Assembly (NCBI RefSeq): GCF_019218265.1
Contig: NZ_JAHUZE010000002.1
Coordinates: 186,001-250,000, forward strand
Length of the DNA stretch: 64,000 bases
Direction: 5' to 3'
Source of the DNA: Maritimibacter dapengensis
GTDB lineage: Bacteria; Pseudomonadota; Alphaproteobacteria; Rhodobacterales; Rhodobacteraceae
Part shown: one piece after another, positions 57,335 through 64,000 of the stretch
Numbering within the stretch: position 1 is the first letter of the stretch
Layout: every line of letters starts with the position of its first letter
Position numbers and translations under genes: made by a program
The notes under the pieces: generated by a model
What the model was told of the DNA's origin: nothing
Database searches by the model: none
The model's input: only the letters and a program-made list of their open reading frames with translations

Positions 57335-57853
57335 TTATTGCGCGATGAGCATCAGTTCAGACAGGTCGTAGCCGTTCTGCCGCAGGACCGATTGCGCCTT
57401 GTCCAACTGGCTCTGGCGGATCTGGGGTGTGCGGGACAGGACCCAGCCGTAGCGCCCGGTGGGTTCGCCGACCACGGCCAAGTCATAGCCGTCATCGACG
57501 TAGAGCACCCAGTAATCGCCCTTGGCGACGCCCGGGAGCCAACGGACGAAATCGACCTCGAACTTGCCGGGGCCGACCTTGACCGCTTCGGCGCTGCGGG
57601 ATCTGCCGCCGGCGCAGGCGTTCAGGACCTCGACGGTGCCGTCCGCGTTCTGCGAATATGTGGCGGTCGGGGCCTGACATCCGCGTTCGAACGTGTTGGG
57701 GTAGCGCGCCACCTCGTACCATTTGCCGAGATAGCTTTGCAGGTCGATCTCCTGCGTCTTCATCGGCACGGAGGTGTCACGGTACTCGGCGCTGGCCGGG
57801 GTGGAGAGCAGCGCGAGGGCTGCGAGGGCTGCAAATGGTTTGGTCGGGCGCAT
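57335..57853 (-). CDS. Blc-type bacterial lipocalin
   Basis: 172 residues with a Sec signal (PFAALAALALLSTPASA, cut near ASA-EY) and no lipobox. The lipocalin strand A motif is LGKWYEVARYPNTFERGC (~42-59); a second motif is DYWVLYVDDGYDLAVVGEPTGRYGWVLSRTP. C59 and C80 could form the usual disulfide. Blc proteins bind lysophospholipids or fatty acids at the outer membrane; here the protein would be soluble in the periplasm. It is followed by a diverged lipocalin-like lipoprotein and an EamA transporter, all minus strand. Confidence 0.92.
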   Translation of the reverse strand: MRPTKPFAALAALALLSTPASAEYRDTSVPMKTQEIDLQSYLGKWYEVARYPNTFERGCQAPTATYSQNADGTVEVLNACAGGRSRSAEAVKVGPGKFEVDFVRWLPGVAKGDYWVLYVDDGYDLAVVGEPTGRYGWVLSRTPQIRQSQLDKAQSVLRQNGYDLSELMLIAQ

Positions 57854-57913
57854 GGGGCGTCTCCTGTGTGTCTGGAGGCTTTACGCTCGCGGCGCCCGAC
57901 CGGATCAAACGGC

Positions 57914-58954
57914 TCAGAACGGCATGGGGTGGGCCTTGTGCGCGGTCGCGATCTCGCCCAGCACCTCGTCCGAAAGTGTCATGTCCTGTGCGCCAAGCGC
58001 CCGTTCGAGCTGGTCGAGCGAGGTGGCGCCGAAAATCGCCGAGCCCATGAAGGGGCGGGAGGTGCAGAAGGCGAGCGCCAGATGCACCGGGTCCAGCCCG
58101 TGTTTCTCGGCGATGTCGAGATAGGCCTGTGTCGCGGGCCAGAGCCGGTCGGTCACGCGGCCGCCCAGATTGCTGACGATGGACATGCGCGACCCTTCGG
58201 GCACTTTCGTGCCGCCGTGGTACTTGCCGGTCAGGATGCCAGCGGCGAGGGGAGAATAGGCCAGGAGCTTCACGTCTTCCTGCACGCAAAGCTCGGCGAG
58301 GTCGAGGTCGAAGATCCGGCACAGGAGCGAGTATTCGTTTTGGATTGAAATGACGCGCGGCCCGCCTGCTTCTTCGGCCAATTGTTGAAATTTCGCGACG
58401 CCCCAGGCGGTGTCGTTCGACACGCCGAAATGCCGGATCTTGCCCTGGGCCACCAGATCGGTGAGCGCCTCCATGACGTCACGCAGCTCGTCGACCGTCT
58501 TGGCCGGGTCCTGACTGGACGGATCATATTTCCAGTATTGCCGGAAGTGGTAAGACCCGCGTTGCGGCCAGTGAAGTTGATAGATGTCGATGTAATCGGT
58601 CTGAAGCCGGGTCAGGCTGTCTTCGACTGTCTGGCGGATGATGGCGCCGGAATAGCCCTCTTCGCGGACGGTGGGCGAAGGGCCGGTGACCTTGGATGCG
58701 ATCACCACGTCATCGCGTTTGCCACGGCCCGCGAGCCATGTGCCGATGATTTTTTCGGTATTGCCAACCCGTTCGGAGGTGAGTGGATTGGTCGGATACA
58801 TTTCGGCGGTGTCGATAAAGTTGACACCGTGATCCAGCGCCATGTCCATCTGCGCGTGGCCTTCGGCCTCGGTGTTCTGGGTGCCCCATGTCATCGAGCC
58901 GAGGCACAATTCCGAAACGGTGAGCGCTCCGCCCGCCAATGTGTTCATCCGCAT
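57914..58954 (-). CDS. Aldo/keto reductase (Tas-like)
   Basis: 346 residues of the AKR fold. The catalytic tetrad is visible as D48 (NFIDTAEMY), Y53, K88 (VIASKVTG) and H128 (YQLHWP). The length and the LHWPQRGSYHF insert match the Tas/YdhF-like group that reduces aldehydes with NADPH. The substrate is unknown. ATG at 58954 follows GGGAGATTGAT; a second ATG two codons later is possible. It is divergent from the SOS-boxed imuA gene, 113 bp away. Confidence 0.92.
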   Translation of the reverse strand: MRMNTLAGGALTVSELCLGSMTWGTQNTEAEGHAQMDMALDHGVNFIDTAEMYPTNPLTSERVGNTEKIIGTWLAGRGKRDDVVIASKVTGPSPTVREEGYSGAIIRQTVEDSLTRLQTDYIDIYQLHWPQRGSYHFRQYWKYDPSSQDPAKTVDELRDVMEALTDLVAQGKIRHFGVSNDTAWGVAKFQQLAEEAGGPRVISIQNEYSLLCRIFDLDLAELCVQEDVKLLAYSPLAAGILTGKYHGGTKVPEGSRMSIVSNLGGRVTDRLWPATQAYLDIAEKHGLDPVHLALAFCTSRPFMGSAIFGATSLDQLERALGAQDMTLSDEVLGEIATAHKAHPMPF

Positions 58955-59037
58955 ATCAATCTCCCGCGTGTGGTTGCGCGCAACCTGCCGCGTCGGGGCG
59001 GGAATGAAAAGAGGCGGGCCGGGTGAAAATCGCTTGA

Positions 59038-59052
59038 GAACATTTGGCGAAC
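59038..59052 (+). promoter_or_regulatory. LexA SOS box in front of imuA
   Basis: GAAC, seven bases, GAAC (59038-59052) is an exact match to the alphaproteobacterial LexA direct-repeat box (GTTC-N7-GTTC on the other strand). It lies 15 bp upstream of the ATG at 59068. SOS induction of the following imuA-type gene is expected from what is known of imuA-imuB-dnaE2 cassettes. Confidence 0.85.
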
Positions 59053-59067
59053 ATCTATCATGGCCTC

Positions 59068-59661
59068 ATGCATCACGCGCTTTTGGACAGACGCCCCTAC
59101 AGGGAGGCGAAAGGGGTGACCTTTCTCAACCGGCTCACGCTTGCGCAGGGGCGGGTGCACGAGGGCTGCGGACCTGCGCGCCATACCTTCGCGATGATCG
59201 TGGCGCGGGCGATGGAAGGGCCGGTGTTCTGGCTTCGCCCCGGTTGGGAGGCGGGGGCGCTGCATGGGCCGGGGATGGCGGCGTTCATCGACCCCGGACG
59301 CGTGACCTTCGTGGCCGCCGAACGGGCGCAGGAGCTTCTGTGGACGATGGAAGAGGTGCTGCGCGCGGGCGTGGTGCCCTTGGTCGTGGCCGAACTGCCG
59401 GGGCCGCCCGCGCTGACCCCGATGCGGCGAATGCAACTGGCCTGCGAGGCAGGCGGGGGCCGGGCGCTGGGCCTTGTGCTGACGCCGGAAGGCAGTGCGC
59501 CGGGGGCGGAAAGCCGCTGGTCGATGACACCGGATCACGGGGTGGAACCGGGCTGGCACCTTGCCCGCGAACGGGCCCGTGATGCCGCTCCGCATAACTG
59601 GCGTGTGGGGCGCGTGGGGCAGGAATTCAGGCTCGGAGCGCAGCCGGCCGAGGCGGATTAG
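59068..59661 (+). CDS. imuA: ImuA-like SOS mutagenesis protein (orphan)
   Basis: 197 residues related to ImuA, the RecA-like partner of the ImuB-DnaE2 mutasome. Matching stretches are RVHEGCGPARHTFAMIVARAMEGPVFWL, LHGPGMAAFIDPGRVTFV, ELLWTMEEVLRAGVVPLVVAEL and MRRMQLACEAGGGRALGLVLTP. ATG at 59068 lies 15 bp after a perfect LexA box, which settles the start against an upstream TTG at 59044 that would fall inside the box. No imuB or dnaE2 follows; the next gene is a chemoreceptor. ImuA proteins are usually somewhat longer, so this may be a shortened or separate form. Confidence 0.82.
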   Translation: MHHALLDRRPYREAKGVTFLNRLTLAQGRVHEGCGPARHTFAMIVARAMEGPVFWLRPGWEAGALHGPGMAAFIDPGRVTFVAAERAQELLWTMEEVLRAGVVPLVVAELPGPPALTPMRRMQLACEAGGGRALGLVLTPEGSAPGAESRWSMTPDHGVEPGWHLARERARDAAPHNWRVGRVGQEFRLGAQPAEAD

Positions 59662-59716
59662 CGATTTGGCAAGACCCACGCTCTAGGGTGTCCGCACGGC
59701 GTGACAAAATGAGTGA

Positions 59717-62131
59717 ATGTCAATGAACAAGCTACTGGTTTGGTTGGGAAATCTTCGAATCGCGATCAAGCTTCAGATGATCATGGCGGGGTCGGGTGTG
59801 CTCGCGGTCCTGGCGCTGTCGACCTTTGGATTCACCACCGCGCGCTACAACGTGTTGCAGGAAGCGCAAGCGCGGCTGGAAGCGAGCTCCCAAGGCCCGC
59901 GGTTTCGGCTTCAGGACCTTCTGAAGCAGGTCGACGCAGACCTTATCGCCATGACGCAACAGGATGGCGTCGTGCGGGCTTTGCAGGAATTTTCTGCGGC
60001 TTTTCAGGAATTTGCCTCTCCGGAAGAGACCCTTCAGGCCGTCTATATTGACGACAATCCCCATCCGATGGGCGAAAAGAACGCGCTGGTTTCGCCCGGC
60101 ACCGGGACGACCTATGACGTGGTCCACGCACGCCACCATCCGGGCTTCGACGCTCGGCTGAGGCAAATGGGATATTACGACATCTTCCTGTTCGATGCGG
60201 ACGGAAACCTCGTGTACACGGTGTTCAAGGAACGCGACTATGCGACCAATCTGGTTACAGGTGAATGGCGCGACACCGACCTGGGGCGCGCGTTCCGCAC
60301 GGCGATTGACCGGTCCGAGAGCGACCCGACCACGTTTCTCGATTTCGCCCCCTATGAGCCTTCGGCGAATGCTCCGGCGGCTTTCGTATCGCGTCCGGTA
60401 TTCGACAGATCCGGGGCAAAATTCGGCGTACTCGCGATCCAGATGCCGATTGGCAAGATAAATGCGGCTCTCGAGACCGGGGGACAGGGTGTCGATGGCG
60501 CCCGGAGCTACGTCACCGGTGCCGACGGGCTGTTGCGCAACGATATTTCGGGCGATGGACAGGACCACATCTTGTCGACCCGCATCGAAAACCCCGCGAC
60601 ACTTGCGGCGCAGGCCGGAGACACCGGGGTTGTAGCGTTTCGCGACGAAGAGGGCCGCAAAGTACTGGGGGCCTTCGCACCCGTCGAGTTTCTGGGGACG
60701 CGCTGGTCGGTCGTGACCGAGCAACCGAAATCCGCGATGCTGGCGCACTTGCGGATCATGGGGATCGCCTTCCTCGTGATGGGAGCCCTAGTGATCACTG
60801 GTGCTCTCGTGATCGCGCGGATCTTCTCGAACGGCATTTCGCGCCCGATCGCGGCGGTAAAGGACGCGATGACTGCGATCGGCGCAGGGGATTACGAGCA
60901 GACGCTCGACGTCGGGGACCGTGGCGACGAAATCGGAGAGATGGCCAGGCAACTGGTCGCGATGCGCGACTCGCTTGCCCGAGCGCGCACCGAACGGCAG
61001 CAGGCGGAGGCCGACAAGCTGGAAGCCGCGGAGCGGGAACGTCAGCGTGACCTCGACGAAGCCGAACGCAAGCGAAAGGCGATGGCCGAGGAGCTCGAAC
61101 AGCGAGAGCGCATCCGCGCAGAACGCGAAGCCGAAGAAGACCGCGCCGCCCTTGAGCGGGAGCGGCAGGCCGAAGAGCTTGCCCAGGTCGTCCGGAACCT
61201 CGCGAAATCGCTGAAAAGCATGGCGAATGGTGATCTGGACGTGGAGATCAGCGAATTCTTCGCCGAGGAATACAAACCCTTGCGATTGGATTTCAACGAG
61301 GCGGTGGCGGGGCTTCGCGACATCGTGGCGGCGATCTCGCTCAGCACCAATTCGATCAACGGCAACGTGGCCGAGATTTCAAATGCAGCGACCGAACTGG
61401 CCAAGCGCACCGAAAGCTCGGCCGCGTCCATCGCTCAGACGTCCGAGACGATGCGCCAGATGAGCGGACTGGTCGAGCAGACGACACATGGCATGGGCGA
61501 GGTCCGCGATGCGACTCGCGAAACAGCGGACCGGACGCGCGCCAGTCTGAAGGGCGTCGAGGAAACGGAAGCGGCCATGTTCGAAATCGAACGCGCCTCG
61601 GACGAGATCGGCAAGATCATCGAGGTCATCGACGACATCGCGTTCCAGACCAATCTCCTCGCGCTCAATGCAGGCGTCGAGGCCGCGCGGGCAGGCGAGG
61701 CCGGGCGAGGCTTCGCGGTCGTGGCATCGGAAGTGCGTGCTCTTGCACAACGGGCAACGGAATCTGCGGGCGAGATCAACAAGCTGATTTCTAACAGCCG
61801 CGACCAGGTGAAAAGCGGCGTTGCGCTGGTGCGGCAGAACGGAACCAATCTTGCCGATATCACCGATGGCGTGATGCGGATCGCCAACCAGATCGACGAT
61901 TTGTCCGAACAGGCTGTCGAACAGAAAAACGGGATCGAAGAGGTCAATATCGCCATGAGCCAACTCGACGGCGCGACGCAGCATAATGCGGCGATGTTCG
62001 AGGAAACCACCGCGGCGACCCAGGCGCTCGCAAGCTTGGTCGGGGAATTGTTCACGCTCGTCGGTCGGTTCCAGGGCTGGGGCGATGGAGGCCACGAGAT
62101 GGACATGGACGTGACCCGACGCATCGCCTGA
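59717..62131 (+). CDS. Methyl-accepting chemotaxis protein
   Basis: 804 residues. TM1 (~20-40) and TM2 (~346-370) frame a ~300-residue periplasmic sensor with a Cache-like look ([32 protein letters not shown]). HAMP (~371-423) follows. Residues ~424-490 form a highly charged coiled coil rich in E, R and A. A second HAMP-like segment ([15 protein letters not shown]) precedes the signalling domain. Its hairpin tip is [43 protein letters not shown]. No CheR-binding pentapeptide is at the C-terminus (DVTRRIA). The ligand is unknown. No other che genes are in the window. ATG at 59717 follows GAGTGA. Confidence 0.93.
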   Translation: MSMNKLLVWLGNLRIAIKLQMIMAGSGVLAVLALSTFGFTTARYNVLQEAQARLEASSQGPRFRLQDLLKQVDADLIAMTQQDGVVRALQEFSAAFQEFASPEETLQAVYIDDNPHPMGEKNALVSPGTGTTYDVVHARHHPGFDARLRQMGYYDIFLFDADGNLVYTVFKERDYATNLVTGEWRDTDLGRAFRTAIDRSESDPTTFLDFAPYEPSANAPAAFVSRPVFDRSGAKFGVLAIQMPIGKINAALETGGQGVDGARSYVTGADGLLRNDISGDGQDHILSTRIENPATLAAQAGDTGVVAFRDEEGRKVLGAFAPVEFLGTRWSVVTEQPKSAMLAHLRIMGIAFLVMGALVITGALVIARIFSNGISRPIAAVKDAMTAIGAGDYEQTLDVGDRGDEIGEMARQLVAMRDSLARARTERQQAEADKLEAAERERQRDLDEAERKRKAMAEELEQRERIRAEREAEEDRAALERERQAEELAQVVRNLAKSLKSMANGDLDVEISEFFAEEYKPLRLDFNEAVAGLRDIVAAISLSTNSINGNVAEISNAATELAKRTESSAASIAQTSETMRQMSGLVEQTTHGMGEVRDATRETADRTRASLKGVEETEAAMFEIERASDEIGKIIEVIDDIAFQTNLLALNAGVEAARAGEAGRGFAVVASEVRALAQRATESAGEINKLISNSRDQVKSGVALVRQNGTNLADITDGVMRIANQIDDLSEQAVEQKNGIEEVNIAMSQLDGATQHNAAMFEETTAATQALASLVGELFTLVGRFQGWGDGGHEMDMDVTRRIA

Positions 62132-62151
62132 CGCGAGACTCGTCGACGCGA

Positions 62152-62180
62152 AAGGGCCCGAACATGCGTCCGGGCCCCTT
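62152..62180. terminator. Hairpin after the chemoreceptor
   Basis: GGGCCCG (62154-62160) and CGGGCCC (62171-62177) pair across a 10-nt loop, flanked by AA on the left and CTT on the right. It is about 20 bp after the chemoreceptor stop and 50 bp past the convergent fadB-like stop, so it could serve both. Confidence 0.55.
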
Positions 62181-62231
62181 GCGATGGATCATTCCCTTGC
62201 GCGGCTGAGACGTGCGCGCATGGCGGCGGTA

Positions 62232-64000
62232 TCAGGCCGCCTTCGCCGCGTTGCCCCCGAAGCGTCCGTAGAACGTCTCGCCTTTCGCGGCGAGGTCGCG
62301 CAGGAGGTCGGGACAAGCGAAGCGTTCACCATGGGTTTCGGTCAGGTGGTCGCAGATCTCGACGGCCTTCTCGGCCCCGATCATGTCGAGCCAGGAAAGC
62401 GGCCCGCCCGTCCATGGCGCGAAGCCCCAGCCAAGGATCGCACCCACGTCGCCTTCGCGAATGTCCATGAGCACGTTTTCCTCGAGCGCGCGCACGGCCT
62501 CGAGCACCTGCGCCATCATCAGGCGATGCTGCACCTCGGTCAGCTCTGGCTGATCGTCGGCGGCCGGATACTTGTCCTTCACGACGTCGGCATAACCCTG
62601 TCGCTTGCCTTTCTCGTCGTAATCGTAGAACCCGGCGCCCGATTTCCGGCCCAGCCGGCCGTCGTCATACATCCAGAACATGATTTCGTCCGTGGCGTCG
62701 TCGTAGGCATCGCCCATCGCGGCCTTGGTCGCCTTGGCAATTTTCACGCCGAGGTCGATGGAAGTTTCATCCACGAGCTGGAGCGGCCCGACCGGGAAAC
62801 CCAGAAGCCGCGCGGCGTTGTCGATCAGCGGAAGTTCCACACCCTCGGTCACCATGCGCACCCCTTCGTTGATGTAGGGGATGATACAGCGGTTGGCGTA
62901 GAAGAAGCGCGCGTCGTTCACCACGATCGGCGTCTTGCGGATCTGGCGCACGTAGTCGAGCGCCTTGGCCGTGGCACGGTCACCGGGTTCGGCCCCCTTG
63001 ATGATCTCGACCAGAAGCATCTTTTCGACCGGCGAGAAGAAGTGAATGCCGATGAACTGATCCGGGCGTGAGGATGCCTTGGCCAGATCGGTGATCGGGA
63101 GCGTCGAGGTGTTGGTGGCGAAGATGCAGTCCTCGGGGATCACGGCTTCGACCGCCTTGGTCACTTCGGCCTTGATGCCGGGATCTTCGAACACGGCCTC
63201 GATGATGAGGTCGGCATCCTTGAGCGCATCGTAATCCGTGGTCGCGGTGATCCGACCCAGAACCTCGTCCTTCTTCTCGGGCGTGGTTTTCTTCTTCTTG
63301 ATGCCCGCGTCCAGATAGCTCTCGGTATAGGCTTTGCCCTTGTCCGCGGCCTCCTGTTTCTGGTCGATCAGCACCACCTCGATTCCGGCCTGCGCCGAGA
63401 CGAGCGCGATGCCCGCGCCCATCATGCCAGCACCAAGCACGCCGAGTTTCTTGACCCGCTGGTCGGCCACGCCTTCGGGACGGACCGCGCCTTTTTCCAA
63501 CGCTTCCTTGTTGATGAACAGCGAGCGGATCATGGCGCCCGAGGAGGGGTCCATGATGACCTTGGTGAACCAGCGCGCCTCGATCTTGAGCGCGGTGTCG
63601 AAGGGCACCTGCATGCCTTCGTAAACCGCAGACAACATGGCTTTAGGCGCCGGAAAGGCACCCCAGGTGTTGCCCATGATCATGGCGTTGGCGCCTACCA
63701 TGGTCTGAAAGCCAGCCGGGTGATAGGGCGCGCCGCCGGGGATCTTGTAGCCCTTTGCGTCCCAGGGTTTCACGAGGTCCGCGTCTTTCGCGTCCAACAC
63801 CCAAGCCTTTGCCGCAGCGACCGGATCGTCGGCCACTTCGTCGATGATGCCCGCTTTCACCGCCTGTTCGGGCGAAGACATTTTGGCCTGGAGCAGGAAG
63901 GGCGAGGCCCCCATGACGCCCAGCTTGCGCACGAGCCGCGTGGTGCCGCCCATGCCGGGGAAGATGCCGACCTGAATCTCGGGCAGGCCGATCTTGGCCT
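62232..64000 (-). CDS. Beta-oxidation multifunctional protein (enoyl-CoA hydratase / 3-hydroxyacyl-CoA dehydrogenase), 5' end missing
   Basis: About 589 residues are visible; the gene continues past the right edge. The first visible residues (LPEIQVGIFPGMGGTTRLVRKLG) belong to the enoyl-CoA hydratase/isomerase domain, near its active-site region. The NAD-binding dehydrogenase domain starts VKKLGVLGAGMMGAGIALVSAQAG, with GIHFFSPVEKMLLVEIIKG, and the C-terminal dehydrogenase repeats end GWGFAPWTGGPLSWLDMIGAEKAV. It is the FadJ/FadB-type alpha subunit converting enoyl-CoA to 3-ketoacyl-CoA. The thiolase partner would lie outside. Convergent with the chemoreceptor. Confidence 0.94.
   Translation of the reverse strand, partial: AKIGLPEIQVGIFPGMGGTTRLVRKLGVMGASPFLLQAKMSSPEQAVKAGIIDEVADDPVAAAKAWVLDAKDADLVKPWDAKGYKIPGGAPYHPAGFQTMVGANAMIMGNTWGAFPAPKAMLSAVYEGMQVPFDTALKIEARWFTKVIMDPSSGAMIRSLFINKEALEKGAVRPEGVADQRVKKLGVLGAGMMGAGIALVSAQAGIEVVLIDQKQEAADKGKAYTESYLDAGIKKKKTTPEKKDEVLGRITATTDYDALKDADLIIEAVFEDPGIKAEVTKAVEAVIPEDCIFATNTSTLPITDLAKASSRPDQFIGIHFFSPVEKMLLVEIIKGAEPGDRATAKALDYVRQIRKTPIVVNDARFFYANRCIIPYINEGVRMVTEGVELPLIDNAARLLGFPVGPLQLVDETSIDLGVKIAKATKAAMGDAYDDATDEIMFWMYDDGRLGRKSGAGFYDYDEKGKRQGYADVVKDKYPAADDQPELTEVQHRLMMAQVLEAVRALEENVLMDIREGDVGAILGWGFAPWTGGPLSWLDMIGAEKAVEICDHLTETHGERFACPDLLRDLAAKGETFYGRFGGNAAKAA

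Overview
The window reads as ordinary chromosome of a GC-rich alphaproteobacterium of the order Rhodobacterales (Roseobacter/Rhodobacter relatives). This is inferred from several signs: the cta order subunit II - CtaB - small protein - CtaG - subunit III - SURF1 - threonine synthase - M16 peptidase; a GAAC-N7-GAAC LexA box of the alphaproteobacterial type; a lysC-ptsP pair; a CIRCE-controlled groESL; and proteins resembling roseobacter families. Both ends cut through genes. I saw no rRNA, tRNA, CRISPR array, phage or transposase.

Layout. 1-0.9 kb: ketoacid CoA-transferase A (partial) and B. 1-7.5 kb, minus strand: an Lrp/AsnC regulator, phosphoglucomutase, ValRS and RibF, with a MITE-like inverted-repeat element between valS and ribF. 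7.6-12.2 kb, plus: a PLP decarboxylase of the ornithine decarboxylase fold divergent from the Lrp gene, an orphan form II CoxL-like molybdopterin subunit, and a DUF2235 alpha/beta hydrolase. 12.4-13.4 kb, minus: PaaI-type thioesterase and a small secreted protein. 13.5-15.6 kb: CIRCE-groES-groEL-terminator. 15.7-17.6 kb: a bactofilin-like membrane protein translationally coupled to a secreted lipase-like hydrolase.

17.6-26.2 kb is an accessory-looking surface glycan and osmolyte region: MnmH, a polyisoprenyl-phosphate sugar transferase, GT4 and WecG/TagA glycosyltransferases, a glycosyl-3-phosphoglycerate synthase-like enzyme overlapping its HAD phosphatase partner, a sulfotransferase, and a DUF4422-GT8 fusion. 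Convergent neighbours here meet in 4-nt overlapping stop codons. 26.2-31.8 kb, minus: TldD, DprA and TopA; an 11+11 bp inverted repeat covers the dprA start.

32.0-39.5 kb, plus: the cytochrome c oxidase assembly operon (ctaC, ctaB, small protein, ctaG, ctaE, surf1) without subunit I, followed by thrC, an M16 peptidase and a GNAT gene. 39.6-47.6 kb: a secreted MBL-fold protein, a D-2-hydroxyacid dehydrogenase, the purine salvage pair mtaP-apt, a SulP transporter, DUF4260, a flavin reductase and a GNAT. 47.7-58.9 kb, minus: ptsP, lysC, a rhamnosyltransferase-like protein, DUF1178, NUDIX, MetG, an SDR, an EamA transporter overlapping a lipocalin-like lipoprotein, a Blc-type lipocalin and an aldo/keto reductase. 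59.0-64 kb: an SOS-boxed imuA without imuB or dnaE2, a large chemoreceptor, and the start-truncated FadB/FadJ-type beta-oxidation protein.

The most interesting non-coding signals are: the perfect SOS box in front of the orphan imuA; a near-identical ~55-bp element downstream of tldD and of the 47-kb GNAT gene, related to the valS-ribF element; the dprA inverted repeat; and two perfect palindromes centred on GAATTC at 12.26-12.32 kb.
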